From NCBI GenBank assembly GCA_029448655.1, contig JACCLO010000002.1, positions 2,232,001 to 2,296,000 on the forward strand: 64,000 nt of DNA. The letters run 5' to 3'. This document shows positions 1 to 11,153 of the stretch, in pieces (the stretch's first letter is position 1; the number at the start of each line of letters is the position of its first letter). The notes under the pieces are model-generated. The model searched no databases. It worked only from the letters and a program-made list of their open reading frames with translations, and had not been told where the DNA came from. The position numbers and the translations under genes were made by a program. This DNA comes from Wolfiporia cocos (taxonomy: Eukaryota > Basidiomycota > Agaricomycetes > Polyporales > Phaeolaceae).

Positions 1-1098
1 TGCGTCCGCGCTCACCTTTCACGTCAGCAATCTTCCGGTGGGTCCGCGGTGAACTCATCGGCAAGGGTACATACGGCAAGGTCTATCTGGCGTTGAATGC
101 CACTACAGGAGAGATGATAGCTGTCAAGCAAGTAGAGATGCCACGGACAGCGAGCGACAAGAGCGATTCTCGACAAGTCACCGTCGTTGAGGCTCTCAAA
201 CTTGAAAGCGAGACGCTCAAGGACCTCGACCACCCAAATATCGTGCAGTACCTCGGCTTCGAGGAGACGCCCACGTTCTTGAGCATGTCAGTCCAAACTA
301 CCAACTTCCGGGCTTTTAGCTAAACTATCATCTACCTCCAGCTTCCTGGAATATGTTCCTGGTGGCTCCATTGCTAGCTGCCTACGTAAGCATGGCAAGT
401 TCGATGAGGAAGTGACCAAGTCTTTTACCGGCCAAATCCTCGACGGTCTGGAATACCTGCACGGCAAAGGTATTCTACATCGGGTATTTCCATCCTCACC
501 TCTCTCGGCGACTCATATTGATATTTATTCTCATGCAGGACTTGAAGGCGGATAATATCCTTGTGGAGACATCCGGGGTTTGCAAAATCTCCGACTTTGG
601 CATCTCGAAGAGAACAGATGACATCAATATGGCTGGGGCGTACACCTCGATGCAAGGCACCGTATTCTGGATGGCCCCTGAGGTGATCAATTCGCAGAAG
701 GGGGGTTACAATTCCAAAATCGACATCTGGAGCGTTGGATGCGTTGTGTACGAGATGTGGACTGGTCAAAGACCGTGGACAGGCCAAGAGGCTGTGGCTG
801 TCTTGCTTCATGTACGTGCGGGATGAGTTGCTGATGCGACGCGTACTCACTAGTTCACAACGCACAGCTATACCAGACAAAGCAAGGCCCACCGGTCCCA
901 GAGGAGGTTCATCTAACCCCACTTGCTGACGACTTCCGGCAAAAGTGTTTTGCGATGTATGCATTCTTTGTGGTTCGTAGGTACAGAGCTGACACGTGTC
1001 ACGGTAGGGATCCTGACGAACGTCCCACCGCCGCTGAATTGCGGAGGCATCCATACCTGTCCCTCCAGCCGGGCTGGATCTTCAATGGCTTCAAGTAG
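1..1098 (+). CDS. BCK1: MAPKKK of the cell-wall-integrity pathway (Bck1-like), C-terminal kinase domain, 5' truncated by window edge
   Basis: Serine/threonine kinase that in fungi phosphorylates the MAPKK of the Pkc1-Mpk1 cell-wall-integrity cascade. Only the last part is in the window; the bulk of the protein lies to the left. Exons read as about 28-286, 342-483, 539-811, 868-956 and 1008-1098. Visible kinase motifs in order: glycine loop [10 protein letters not shown], catalytic lysine in IAVKQ, catalytic loop HRDLKADN (split by the second intron), [18 protein letters not shown], and a C-lobe ending in NGFK and the stop. The sequence around the glycine loop and the [10 protein letters not shown] segment fit Bck1/Ste11-class MAPKKKs best, with Bck1 favoured from memory of the family. 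The first intron uses a GTCAGT donor. Family confidence is high; assignment to Bck1 rather than another MAPKKK is good but not certain. Confidence 0.85.
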
Positions 1099-1565
1099 TC
1101 AAATTCTCGGGCCTTCGGGTTTCTTATCTCTACCTGCCAGCGCTGTGTGCTGACTGCCCGATCTCTCACCATTATCCATTTCCAGTTTTTGATTGTCTTG
1201 AGCAATGGTTCCAGATCTGTTGGCATCATCATCCACTGTCTTCCGTTCCATCGCAACTGCATGCTCTATATTACATACCTTCATTTGCACATGTCGAAAT
1301 TATACACCAAATGCACATTGACTACGAGTATTTCTCACAACATCTTCTCTGTAGCAATTTGAGACCTAATATCAACTCGTCGATCGTGTAGAACTGTCCC
1401 GTAAGATTCTGTAGGATTCAAGCACTGTTTGTTCAAGATCCTGCGGGCCCGAGAGATTACTTCAATTCCACTTACAACTTCCAGGAGACTTGGACTGGAT
1501 ACCGTAGCCTATATGTACATGAAAAATCCGCGCGCTATCGTGATTGGTAACATGGTCTCTGACAT

Positions 1566-2338
1566 TCACGCTCTGGTCCATTGGCTCTCAATGTTGCAAA
1601 TCCCAACGGGCAGAGCTGCCTAAAGCCGGTGGTATAAGTTTAGATTGTCGACATTGCTCATCATCAGGAGGCTCACCTTCTCATCGTAATCAACCCACTC
1701 TCCTTCTTCGAGATCAACTTCGCTGAAGACGGTTCCAGATTCGGCACCGGCACATTTCCATATTCCCTGGGCCATCAAGTTAACAGAGTCATCTGATCCT
1801 TCTGGCCTGGCAGCAACACACCCTTGGGTCAAATCCAACAAATTCTAAACCGCGACAGTCGACGGTTAAGAGAGGTGCAAATTGCCCGTTAGCATCCGCA
1901 GAATATGTCTGCGGTGCGGAACGCGGATCGAACTTGGCAGATGATTCACGCTTGCAGAGTCTACAACGCCAAACAAAGTGAGCAGTATTTCCTTTGCCGG
2001 AAGATACCTCGGTCTCTTCCTGCAGGTTCGCAGAACCGAAAACTCAGACGAAGCCAAATGAACCAGTACTGCGACCTCTCACCAGACGATTGAGAGAAAC
2101 GAATTTAGGATGTTCTTCGTTGCAGCTTGTGCATTTAACCTTAGGCAGTGTCGACATAAAATTTGCATGACAGCGCAGCTTATCTCGACCGCCTACCTTG
2201 AAAAAGTACTCGAATGATTCTGAAGCGGGGACGAGATCGGTCACATTCTCGAGATCGGCTTTGATAGAAAGCAGTAACCGCTTCGAGATGCCATACGTGA
2301 CTTTACTGTCGTGTAAGAGCGACGCTACTTACAACCAT
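1566..2338 (-). CDS. UPF0587 (CZIB / C1orf123-like) CXXC zinc-binding protein
   Basis: Small zinc protein of the UPF0587 family (human CZIB), function not firmly known. Six exons on the minus strand: 2333-2338, 2197-2280, 2083-2139, 1822-2019, 1677-1766 and 1566-1619, giving 162 residues, the family's usual length. The first exon holds only ATG GTT. Two zinc-ligand pairs are visible: CTSC at residues 33-36 and CRLC at 68-71. Conserved blocks include FEYFFKVKCTSCNEEHPK, GKGNTAHFVWRC and EVDLEEGEWVDYDEK, and the protein ends with ESQWTRA. The third and fourth exons would be unreadable as one frame without splicing, which explains why the gene looks like short fragments. It is head to head with mS35, 245 bp apart. 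Confidence 0.93.
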
Positions 2339-2583
2339 GCCTACTTGTTGTATATGATATGTCTCTGGCGTCAGGGTTTGGACTTTGGACGAGCGGGCTG
2401 GCCAAGGTGGTTGATCAATGTAGTGATCGAGATCCTGATCGGCAAGTAGATCAGAGCGCGTCCATGTTTGTGCACTGTTTGTTCGCTACCAGTCCCATTC
2501 TGTGGCTGCTGTGTGTCGGGCTGGTCGCCCGTGTGCTACCAGTCGTTCATCTGTATTCTCTACTACGTCCTGGATTGCCCGTC
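2339..2583. promoter_or_regulatory. Divergent promoter between UPF0587 gene and mS35
   Basis: The start codons of the two genes face away from each other across 245 bp, so their control regions must lie here. No TATA box is obvious. Shared regulation is an inference from spacing only. Confidence 0.5.
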
Positions 2584-3486
2584 ATGCTGCGCCGAGCATG
2601 TAGGAATGCTCCCTTTCCCGCGCTCAAGTCAGAGCAGCTTCATTCGGCCGCCATAATGCAGATGCCGCGAAGAAACTCTCCAGCAGCGGGCGCGGCGAAG
2701 ACGCCGGCTGGCATCGTAGGATTGGACGAGAGTGTCATCAAGAAAGACATAGGGGATGATACTAGTTCGCTGGGACATCTGCAGCTTCAGCAGCAGCGTC
2801 AAACTCTGTACTACCTGCGCCTCATTGAGCACGAGATGCCCAAACTCGTCGGTGAGCACACTACTTCTTCTGTCTCCCGGCCGACGGTTTGTCCGATGCT
2901 TTCTATGTACAAGCATACCGCAAACCGTTTGTTTCTCCAAGTCCATCAACACCTCTTGTCGTCCGCTCCATTTCTTATGGTGGTGAGGAGCACCCTGCAA
3001 TGGTCAAACGCGTAATTGTGGCTCCCGTCTCTCGCCTGCCTCTAAAGAGCAGCGCAGCGATCCACAAATTCAAGCTTCTGGCTGGCCCACGCTGGACGCC
3101 CCAACCTCCACCTAACGCGGGAATTGATCACAATGAGGCCGGTGGAGAACACGGCTATATCAAGATATCTTGTGAAGACTTTCCGAAACCTGCCATGAAC
3201 CTCAAGTGGGCAAGTGATGCACTGGATAGGCTGATCGCAGAAGCGAATGTGAGTAACTCATGACATATCAGTGATTGTGGCCCGTAATGTTTGTTGTTAG
3301 GATGCACAAGACACCTTCGCTGATGTCCCCCTTGACACGCGTCATTTGGAGGCCAAGACACGTAAGGCGAGAAAGGGAGATCATGTCTATGGACGCAAAG
3401 GGGTTCGACCAACCCTGCGGGACTTTCCAAAAGAGTGGCTTCCGGCTCCGAAGACTACACCTAGCAATTCACCATCCGCCTCGTAA
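2584..3486 (+). CDS. RSM24: Mitochondrial ribosomal small-subunit protein mS35
   Basis: Component of the mitochondrial small ribosomal subunit (mS35; Rsm24 in yeast). Three exons, 2584-2851, 2914-3248 and 3301-3486, encode 262 residues. The N-terminus MLRRACRNAPFPALKSEQ is basic and hydrophobic, as expected of a mitochondrial presequence. The core is very well conserved: YRKPFVSPS, VVRSISYGGEEHPA, LKSSAAIHKFKLLAGPRW, EHGYIKISCEDFPKPAMNLK, then DALDRLIAEAN before the last intron. The first intron (2852-2913) ends in an AAG acceptor, and only this choice gives the conserved KLVAYRKPF junction. The start was chosen as the ATG that opens the targeting sequence in the same frame as the core. Confidence 0.95.
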
Positions 3487-5391
3487 TAGACATGATGACG
3501 TATTGCTACTTCACACCTTGCTGCGAAAGACAGTCAATTACGAATGCTTGCATTGGTACTTTTCTCAGTCATCATATAGTGAGGGAACAATCCGACATCT
3601 GGCTGATAGTACGGACTTCGTCATCGATTTGCGGTGAGAGCGAAGTGTCCGTGAGCGTTCCCCGAGCTCGAGCCTGTGATCTCGCAGGGATCTCTTCCAC
3701 AGTTCTCGAGCTTTGCCGCTATGAATGCGAATTGTTGACTACCATGATATATTTGTCCAGCCCGGAACGAGAGCATAGCCATGGCTTTTGCCTCTGCTCT
3801 CAAAGTACGGTTAAATGGCCATTTGCATTTATCGAAGTCACGAGTGAATGCCTCAATTGCGAATTGCTGCAACTTCAAATTACTTGGACTGATCAACAAG
3901 ATATCCGTGGCTAGATTGAGGTGAAGTCAGGCCTCATAACGCCGATCAATATGGTGACACGCGAATGTCCTCAGCGAATACGAAGTTCGATTGTTGCCAT
4001 GGCCTATAAGTGTATGTACGTATCATGGGCTGGGACCTGCTGCCAGTCATGCATGGCTCGCCAGTACACGAATGAGCTGTAAAGGTATTTCGCTAGTTAC
4101 TGAGCTCCTGGATGGCGTACTGGATGCCACTGGTGCTATATCAAATTGAGTCTCGTTGCCCTACTGAGAGCTGAAGAACGCAAGATCCTTTGTCGCACAG
4201 TGTAGCTGATTCGCCGTTGTAGTGGGGCATCCAAGTGTCTGGAACACGACGAGACCTGATAACAGTGGAACTGACCGATCAGTCGCTGCGCAAAGCAGGT
4301 TGGAGGCCTCTTGATGCACGATGACATACCAAGCAGAAGAACTTGTTCTGCCACAAACGGTTGGAGTGGTAGCGATGAGAATATCTTCGTATAGATAGGC
4401 GTTCTCGGCCCAATGCCATATCGTCGACGATCTTTATGTAACTTGGTCATAGTGTAGCTTGAGAAGGTAGGCATCCGGGTCTTGAGCATGTCCGTGAGAA
4501 GGATAGAGCTCGCAGCGAGCTTCCACTTAGTAATATGGAGATTTTTGACTGTGGCAAGACAAGCACAGGACCTCAGCATGTACCTGTTGGATCCAATGTT
4601 GATGGACATCCAACTTGCAGCTCATATCGCTCTGTGAGGTTATGTCGAAGCTCACAGCCGCAGCTAAATCATTCAAGCGACTGAATACCACCATGAATGC
4701 GCAGGCGAATAGCCTGTCGTATTGTGGGGAAGCCAGCGTCAATTCCAAGAGCTCGCTGTTTGAAACCTCTTCGTGGAGTATCGTTCGCAGTGAGATACCA
4801 TTCAGTGCACGCGCCGCTAGAATGTACACGTAGTAAACAACTCCTTCACACGCGAAGGAAAGTAGCACGAAACCGGATCTATCGTCATAGAACACGCTGT
4901 GTACAGCATGCGGTCATGGGCAAGGAGCGTCTGCAGCCATGCATGAAGGCGTATTCGTGGCTCAAGGAACCGCGAGGGACAACCTCACACCCGCGATGCC
5001 ACACTACAGAAGCGTGCCATCACGGTTGATATACTAGTGTGGGGGTTGCCAGGTCCGCGTTGCACCTCGCCAGCGATGTCAACTTCCGACCACTCATCGT
5101 CGTCGGCCTATACCTTGCAGCCGGTTCAGTGGGTGAGCTCTCCCTGGTTGCAGCCGAGCTGGAATATCGGAACCGAGTTGGATATTGTGTTGAATCGTAG
5201 ACCTTACTATTGCCCAAACCCCGAATAGAGCTGATAGACGCCCCACGGTCAATCAACAGCAAACAAGAGACACGGTACAGTTCGCAAGCACAGGCACTCC
5301 TTCCTCCCCTTCCATTCCTTGGCGCCCTCAAGGTTAGCCACGTCTCCTTGTCTTTTTACTGCTCTGGCTTTATCGACTCTCTTCTTACAAG
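3487..5391. other. 1.9 kb interval with no supportable gene
   Basis: Between mS35 and the septin no reading frame over about 160 codons occurs and none that does resembles a known family. Frames on the minus strand at 4136-4609 and 4527-4895 contain a hydrophobic run but could not be joined into a sensible spliced model. The last roughly 150 bp, with CT-rich runs before the ATG at 5392, probably hold the septin promoter and 5' leader. A decayed gene, a fast-evolving small gene or a non-coding RNA cannot be excluded. Confidence 0.4.
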
Positions 5392-7115
5392 ATGACTGAC
5401 TCGTACGCTTCCACCGGCAATGGCGACGCCTCCCTGGCCCCTAACGGGTCCAACAATATGAACGGGTCCAGCCCGTCATTGCCCTCCAATGCGGATGACA
5501 ACGGCACTTCTCCAGTCATTCGCAAAAAGCTCATGGGCTTCGTTGGCTTTGCAAACCTCCCGAACCAGGTGCACCGGAAGAGCGTCCGGAAGGGGTTCCA
5601 GTTCACCGCCATGGTCGTCGGTAGGTCGTATGATGTCTCACGTATGACGGCGCTCATGGGACGCGCAGGGGAGTCCGGCCTGGGAAAGTCGACGCTCATT
5701 AACACACTCTTCAACACGACGCTCTACCCGCCGAAGGAGACGCTCCCGCCTAGTGCAGAAAGGCCGTCGACCGTCGCCATCGAGAGCATTAGCGCTGGTA
5801 CGTTCCGCCGTATTCCCATATCATTCACCGTGAATCCTATCTTCTTCTTCGCGTTACCTGCTCAGACATCGAGGAGAGCGGTGTCCGGCTTCGTCTCACG
5901 GTCGTTGATACGCCTGGTTTTGGTGATTTCGTCAACAACGATGAGAGGTACGTCGCTGCGAGCGCAGCTATTATCACGTGCTAATATCGGATTCAGCTGG
6001 AAGCCCATTGTCGAAAACATTGAATCGCGATTCGACTCTTACCTGGAGCAGGAGAACAGGGTGAACCGCCAGAAGATAGTTGACAACCGCGTTCACGCTT
6101 GTCTCTATTTCATCCAGCCGACTGGTCACTCGTGCGTGCATCTGTCTGTTCCACTGTTGCTGCAGTCCTGATGTGCCTTCAGGCTGAAGCCCATTGACGT
6201 GGAGTGTATGCGCCAACTGCATACCAAAGTCAACTTGATTCCTATCATTGCAAAGGCGGACACCTTGACTGATGAGGAGGTTGCGGAGTTCAAGGCCAGG
6301 GTGAGCAGCGGCAGTCTCGATTCGGATCTTTCAGGCCTACTTACGATCATTGTTAGATCCTCGCTGACATCGCCTACCACAACATCCACATCTTCCAAGC
6401 ACCAACTTACGAGAACGAGGATGATGAGGCTATTGCCGAGGCTGAGGAGATCGCGAGCAAGATCCCATTTGCTGTGGTCGGCTCCGACAGGGAGGTTGCC
6501 ACGCCAGATGGTCGCAAGGTCCGCGGGCGTGCATACCCATGGGGTGTTGTGGAGGTGGATAACGAGGACCACTGTGACTTCGTCAAACTGCGCCAAATGC
6601 TCGTCCGGACATACATGGAGGAGCTCCGAGAGTACACGAACGATGTGCTTTACGAGAACTGGCGAACAGAGAAGCTTCTCGGCATGGGTGTCATCCAAGA
6701 CTCGAGTGTCTTCAAGGAGGTCAAGTGAGTCCTTCGCGCATTTCACGAGTTACAAGGACTTACCGCGCATTCGTCTTAGCCCGGCGATCAGGATACAGGA
6801 GGAGCGTATCATGCACGAGGCGAAATTGGCCAAGATGGAGGCGGAGATGAAGATGGTGTTCCAACAGAAGGTGCAAGAAAAGGAAGCCAAGCTCAAGCAG
6901 TCGGAGGAGGAGCTCTACGCACGGCATCGGGAGATGAAGGAGGCGCTAGAGAAGCAACGGCTAGATCTCGAGGACAAGAAGCGGCGCATCGAGAATGGTC
7001 GTCCATTGACTCCAGAGAAGATCAGCGTAAGTCGTACTTGCACTCGAACGCCGTCAAAGCTCACAGATAACGCTTTTAGCAGACTGGCCGGAAGAAGGGC
7101 TTCCTGCGTACCTAG
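5392..7115 (+). CDS. CDC3: Septin, Cdc3-type
   Basis: GTP-binding cytoskeletal protein that assembles into hetero-oligomeric filaments at septa and sites of polarised growth. Eight exons: 5392-5620, 5669-5797, 5866-5947, 5997-6131, 6183-6300, 6357-6724, 6780-7026 and 7080-7115, giving 447 residues. G1 P-loop GESGLGKST is created across the first intron; G3 DTPGFGD and G4 AKAD follow, with the septin unique element near [18 protein letters not shown]. The C-terminus, from about residue 355, is a charged coiled coil ([19 protein letters not shown] and beyond) ending KKGFLRT. The N-terminal block [17 protein letters not shown] is typical of the Cdc3/AspB subgroup as I remember it; subgroup assignment is less certain than septin identity. 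Confidence 0.93.
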
Positions 7116-7558
7116 GTTTTCCACTTTGGCTCCCCTGTCCCTCCTCTGGATACCATATCCGTCGTTGTCGCTTGACTTACCTGAAGCTGACCCTTGCTGG
7201 TTGTGTCGGAGTCGTTATCGTATATTTCGTGTTTCTGTCATACCGTCTTATAATCTCTGTAGTGACACGGACACTCCGTCGCTCCTTCCTCAGATACCAG
7301 GTTTCATGTCCGGTCTTTCTCTCCGTAGTAGTCCACTCATATGCGAACCTATGCTGTCGGGATGTAATGCAGGGTGGATTCTGCCGTTAATCATACCCTT
7401 TACGCTTGCGAAGAAGGAACTGAATGCAGTCGGAATAGCCCTGTGACGCGTGAGAACCTCGCCACAGCGTCTGTAACGGGACCATGTTACATCTGGGCAC
7501 GATCATTTTATTCGTCCACCGCGATCGTGAGCACCTTCCTCACTCAGCGACCACAACC
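7116..7558. other. Intergenic: septin 3' end and MTR10 promoter
   Basis: About 440 bp with no coding signal. It should hold the septin 3' UTR and the promoter of the next gene. A short run of CT-rich DNA is present, and no TATA box stands out. Confidence 0.4.
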
Positions 7559-10500
7559 ATGGCTGCTGTTCATAACGTTCTCTCCGTGCTCGATGTCTTC
7601 AGCCGCGCACCAGACAAGGCTGCGCTCGAGCAGGCCAACACCTGGCTCCAGGATTTCCAGCACTCCGTAAATACCTCTCGCCTGCTCGGTCTCCCGGCGC
7701 GACATCTGACTGTGCCCTCTCCCGCTGCCTACCCAGCCAGACGCATGGACGACATGTAATGTTCTACTCCTCTCCGCCGATGTGCCACAATCGGCCAAAC
7801 TGTTCGCCGCGCAGACGTTCCGGACAAAGGTGAGCATATAGCATCTGATCAGTGGTCAGGCGCCGACATCGCAGCAGGTCACCTATGACCTTCACGAAAT
7901 GAACTCTGCAGACGTGATCCGCGTACGCGACATGCTCGTGGCGGCTCTGCAGAGATATCATATCGGACCTCGCAATGTCATGGTGCAACTTTGTCTCGCG
8001 ATCGCGGGGGTTGCGCTTCAACTTCCTGCATGGGAGGATCCGGTACAGAATATGATCGATACCTTTGGACGGGACCCACAGACCGTTCCTGCCCTATTAC
8101 AATTCCTCACACTGCTCCCAGAAGAGCTGTACTCTAACACGAAGATACCGATCACGGTGAGCGCGTCGTGTATTAAGCATGAAATCGACATATGATGTGT
8201 TAACATCCCGTAGGACGACGACTATAAGGAACGGGCTGCAGTTCTACTCACCGCCAATGCATCAAAAGTAGTCGACCTGCTTGCTATGTACTTGCAGGCT
8301 ACAGGTGCGTTACAGATCTGCGATAGCTTAGACGCCATCGAGATCTCACTCTCCTGCATAGGCGTCACATCCTCGATTCAAACCCAGATATTCAACTGTC
8401 TCAGCAGCTGGCTCGCCGCAGGAGAGATCGTTGCGGCGTCATTGAGAGATTCCCCGCTTTTGCCTCTCGCATTCGAAGCGCTTGCGTCAGACGAGCTGTT
8501 CGATGCAGCCGTCTCCACGATCTGCGATCTCATTCATGAGACACAAGAGATCGGAGACAACATGCCAGTCATCGAATTGATCGTGCCAAGAGTCATTGCC
8601 CTGAGGCCCAAGCTGACCGAGTACAGGGAAGATCCCGACAGGATACGAGGATACGCTCGCATTTTCGCTGAGGCCGGGGAAACCTATCGTAGTCTCATTC
8701 TCAACCATCCAGAAACGTTCTTCCCCATTGTTGAGGCCATTGGCGAGTGTTCTGCCTATCCCGACCTCGACATTGTGCCGATCACGTTCCCTTTCTGGAT
8801 GCGGCTTGCACAAAGCCTCGGAAAACGCCCCTCCATACCCCCGCCTTTCCTTGAGGCATACAGGGCTCTCATGGACGTCATCATCGGCCACCTTCGCTTC
8901 CCAGAAGAACTCAGCTCACTTATTGGTCAGGAAGCTGAGAACTTCCGCTCGTTCCGACACGTCATGGGCGATACCCTGAAGGACTGCTGTTATGTCTTGG
9001 GGGCCGACATTTGCCTGCTAGCGGCATATGACATGATTACGGCTGCCCTCGCGCGAGGTCCGACCGCCGTTTCCTGGCAGGAGATTGAGGCTCCATTGTT
9101 TTCTATGCGATCTATGGGGGCCGAAGTGGATCCTACAGACGATAAAGCGGTTCCGAAAATCATGGATCTCATACCCTCTCTTCCGGCGCATCCCCGGGTG
9201 CGATATGCGGCGCTGCTAATCATTTCCCGGTATACCGAATGGGTCAACAGGCATCCGCAGTATATCCCTTTCCAATTGCAGTACATCTCTGCCGGATTCG
9301 AGGATAGCGACCCGGAGGTCAATGCGGCGGCGGGGCAAGCCCTCAAGTATCTATGCCAGGATTGCCGAAGAGTAAGTCTCAATTCCGATGATCCGACATA
9401 TATACTCATCGTTTCTCAGCATTTGATAGACGTCTTACCTCAGCTGCATACGTTCCTGTCATCCATGGGATCCAAGCTTGCCCAGGATGACAAGATACAG
9501 GTTTACGAAGCCATAGCATATGTCATCTCTGCCATGCCTATGGAGCAGGCCGCTCAATCACTGCGCACGTTTTCGTTGGACATCTTGGCACAAGTGCACG
9601 CTATTGCAACCAAGCCCACGGTGGCCACCAAGGAAGAGCTTCATGCAGTCTGCGGTCAGTTGCTGCCTCGTGTAATCACGCACGTCTGCTGATCGGCCCG
9701 CAGATGGCTTGGAGAACCTTGAGGTGATGCTGGGTGTCATTGATTCGTTTGGTGAAGAGTTGCCTGCTGCCTGCCAGAATAGCGCTCAGGAAGCATGGGT
9801 GTTCTTCGACCCTTTCATTGCCAAGTACGGATCTGACTACCAGATCTGCGAACGTGCAACTCGAGTACTCCGTCTGGGCCTCGCCTTCTTCGGATCTACA
9901 GCCCGACCGGTGCTGCCGTCCGTGCTTACACGCATGTCAGCTTCCTTTGAGGCCACAGGCTTCTCCAGCTACCTCTGGATCATCGGCAAGATCGTTGGCC
10001 TTTTTGGCAATGAGGAGAACCCCGCGCTGCGCGTCGCATTCAAGGCAGCATTTGAAAGCACATCGAACAATCTGGTCTCGCTCCTTCAACAGAAAGCACC
10101 CGCGAACATCCCTGATGGTCAGTCCGGTTTGCCTGTTAAGCGGTCCCCTGCTCACGATCGACCCTCGTACAGTTATGGAAGATTACCTGCAAATGCTACT
10201 CAAGATGCTTGATTATGCCCCTGACGTTTTCTTCACCTCTATTGCTTTCCCTGTTGCGTTCAGAGCCGCGATGGCAGCACTCACTGTCGTGCATTCTGAC
10301 ATTATATTCGCGGCTCTGGAACTTCTCCGTAATATTTTGACCCATGACTGTCTAACCCCACCCACTGCCGCTCCGCCTCCGCCGAAGTTCCCGCTGTATG
10401 CCGCGGCCATCCGTCCGGTGGTGCAGAAGGAGGGCTTGCAGCTCACCGGCTACTTGCTGGCCGGACTGGTTGGCGACTTCCCAGAAGAGTCTACGTCGAT

Positions 10501-10803
10501 GGTAGTTACCATCCTCCGGGTACTGGCCGGTCTCTGTCAGACCGAGCTGCTCAGCTGGCTGCCTCCAGTCCTGCAGCAGCTCCCCTCTACCTCCGCGCCT
10601 GACCTGGTGAAGACACAGTTTTTGACGGACATGTCTAGGTATGTGTCGGGCAAACTTGCGGAGCGCTGGAATTCAACTCAATGATGTTGTACAGTGCCGT
10701 TCAGTCGGCAGAGTACGACAAGGTCAAACGTGCGGTTCTAGCCCTGCACCGAGCCTCTCGCAAGGCTAGGGAGCGTCGACGGGCGACCCAGTTGGAGATG
10801 TAA
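7559..10803 (+). CDS. MTR10: Nuclear import receptor of the Mtr10 / transportin-SR family
   Basis: Importin-beta-type karyopherin that carries SR-rich mRNA-binding proteins into the nucleus. Nine exons: 7559-7666, 7737-7829, 7878-8156, 8214-8304, 8362-9371, 9420-9654, 9704-10117, 10173-10638 and 10695-10803, giving 934 residues, normal for the family. The N-terminus ALEQANTWLQDFQHSPDAW is the importin-beta N-terminal repeat; the rest is helical HEAT-repeat sequence. Marker stretches include FNCLSSWLAAGEI, QDCRRHLIDVLPQLHTFLSSMG and YEAIAYVISAMPMEQAAQSL. The intron at 9372-9419 is 48 nt with no stop, so the long frame reads straight through it, but removing it restores the conserved QDCRRHL junction. 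Adjacent to importin alpha 5 kb away, another import factor. Confidence 0.95.
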
Positions 10804-11153
10804 AGCCGGAGTACTGTGGAGGACTGTAATTATGTAGCTACACAAATGTCGCTTCCGTGTATTGTTAGTGGCTTCAAGACATGTGTATATTCGATCCCCG
10901 ACAAACCGAAGTGGTTCCCGGGTATCACAAGCGATTCTGCGAGGGTTCTCGCTGGATAGAAGCAGTATTGAGAAACAGACATTGCGGCGGTTGTGCGGCG
11001 GCCGGGTTCAGACGGGAATGTGCCTAGGACACGCGTAAATGCGAAAGGCATAGTCATCGCATGCCATAAACGGTGTCCGACACCTTCATCTAAGGAGCCA
11101 GCAGCAGCCAGCGCTCTGCAGCGCCAGCATCTCTCTCCTGCACGTCCTCAGCC
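10804..11153. other. Intergenic: MTR10 3' end and LSC1 promoter
   Basis: About 350 bp without a coding signal. It should contain the MTR10 3' UTR and the LSC1 promoter. I see no recognisable element. Confidence 0.35.

Noticed and set aside
4136..4895. Minus-strand frames of 122 and 157 codons
   Set aside because: No recognisable domain, overlapping frames and no consistent splicing that unites them; mentioned only as part of the dark interval.
5041..5220. 52-codon hydrophobic plus-strand run without an ATG
   Set aside because: Flanked by stops, no start codon and no splice partner with conserved sequence could be found.
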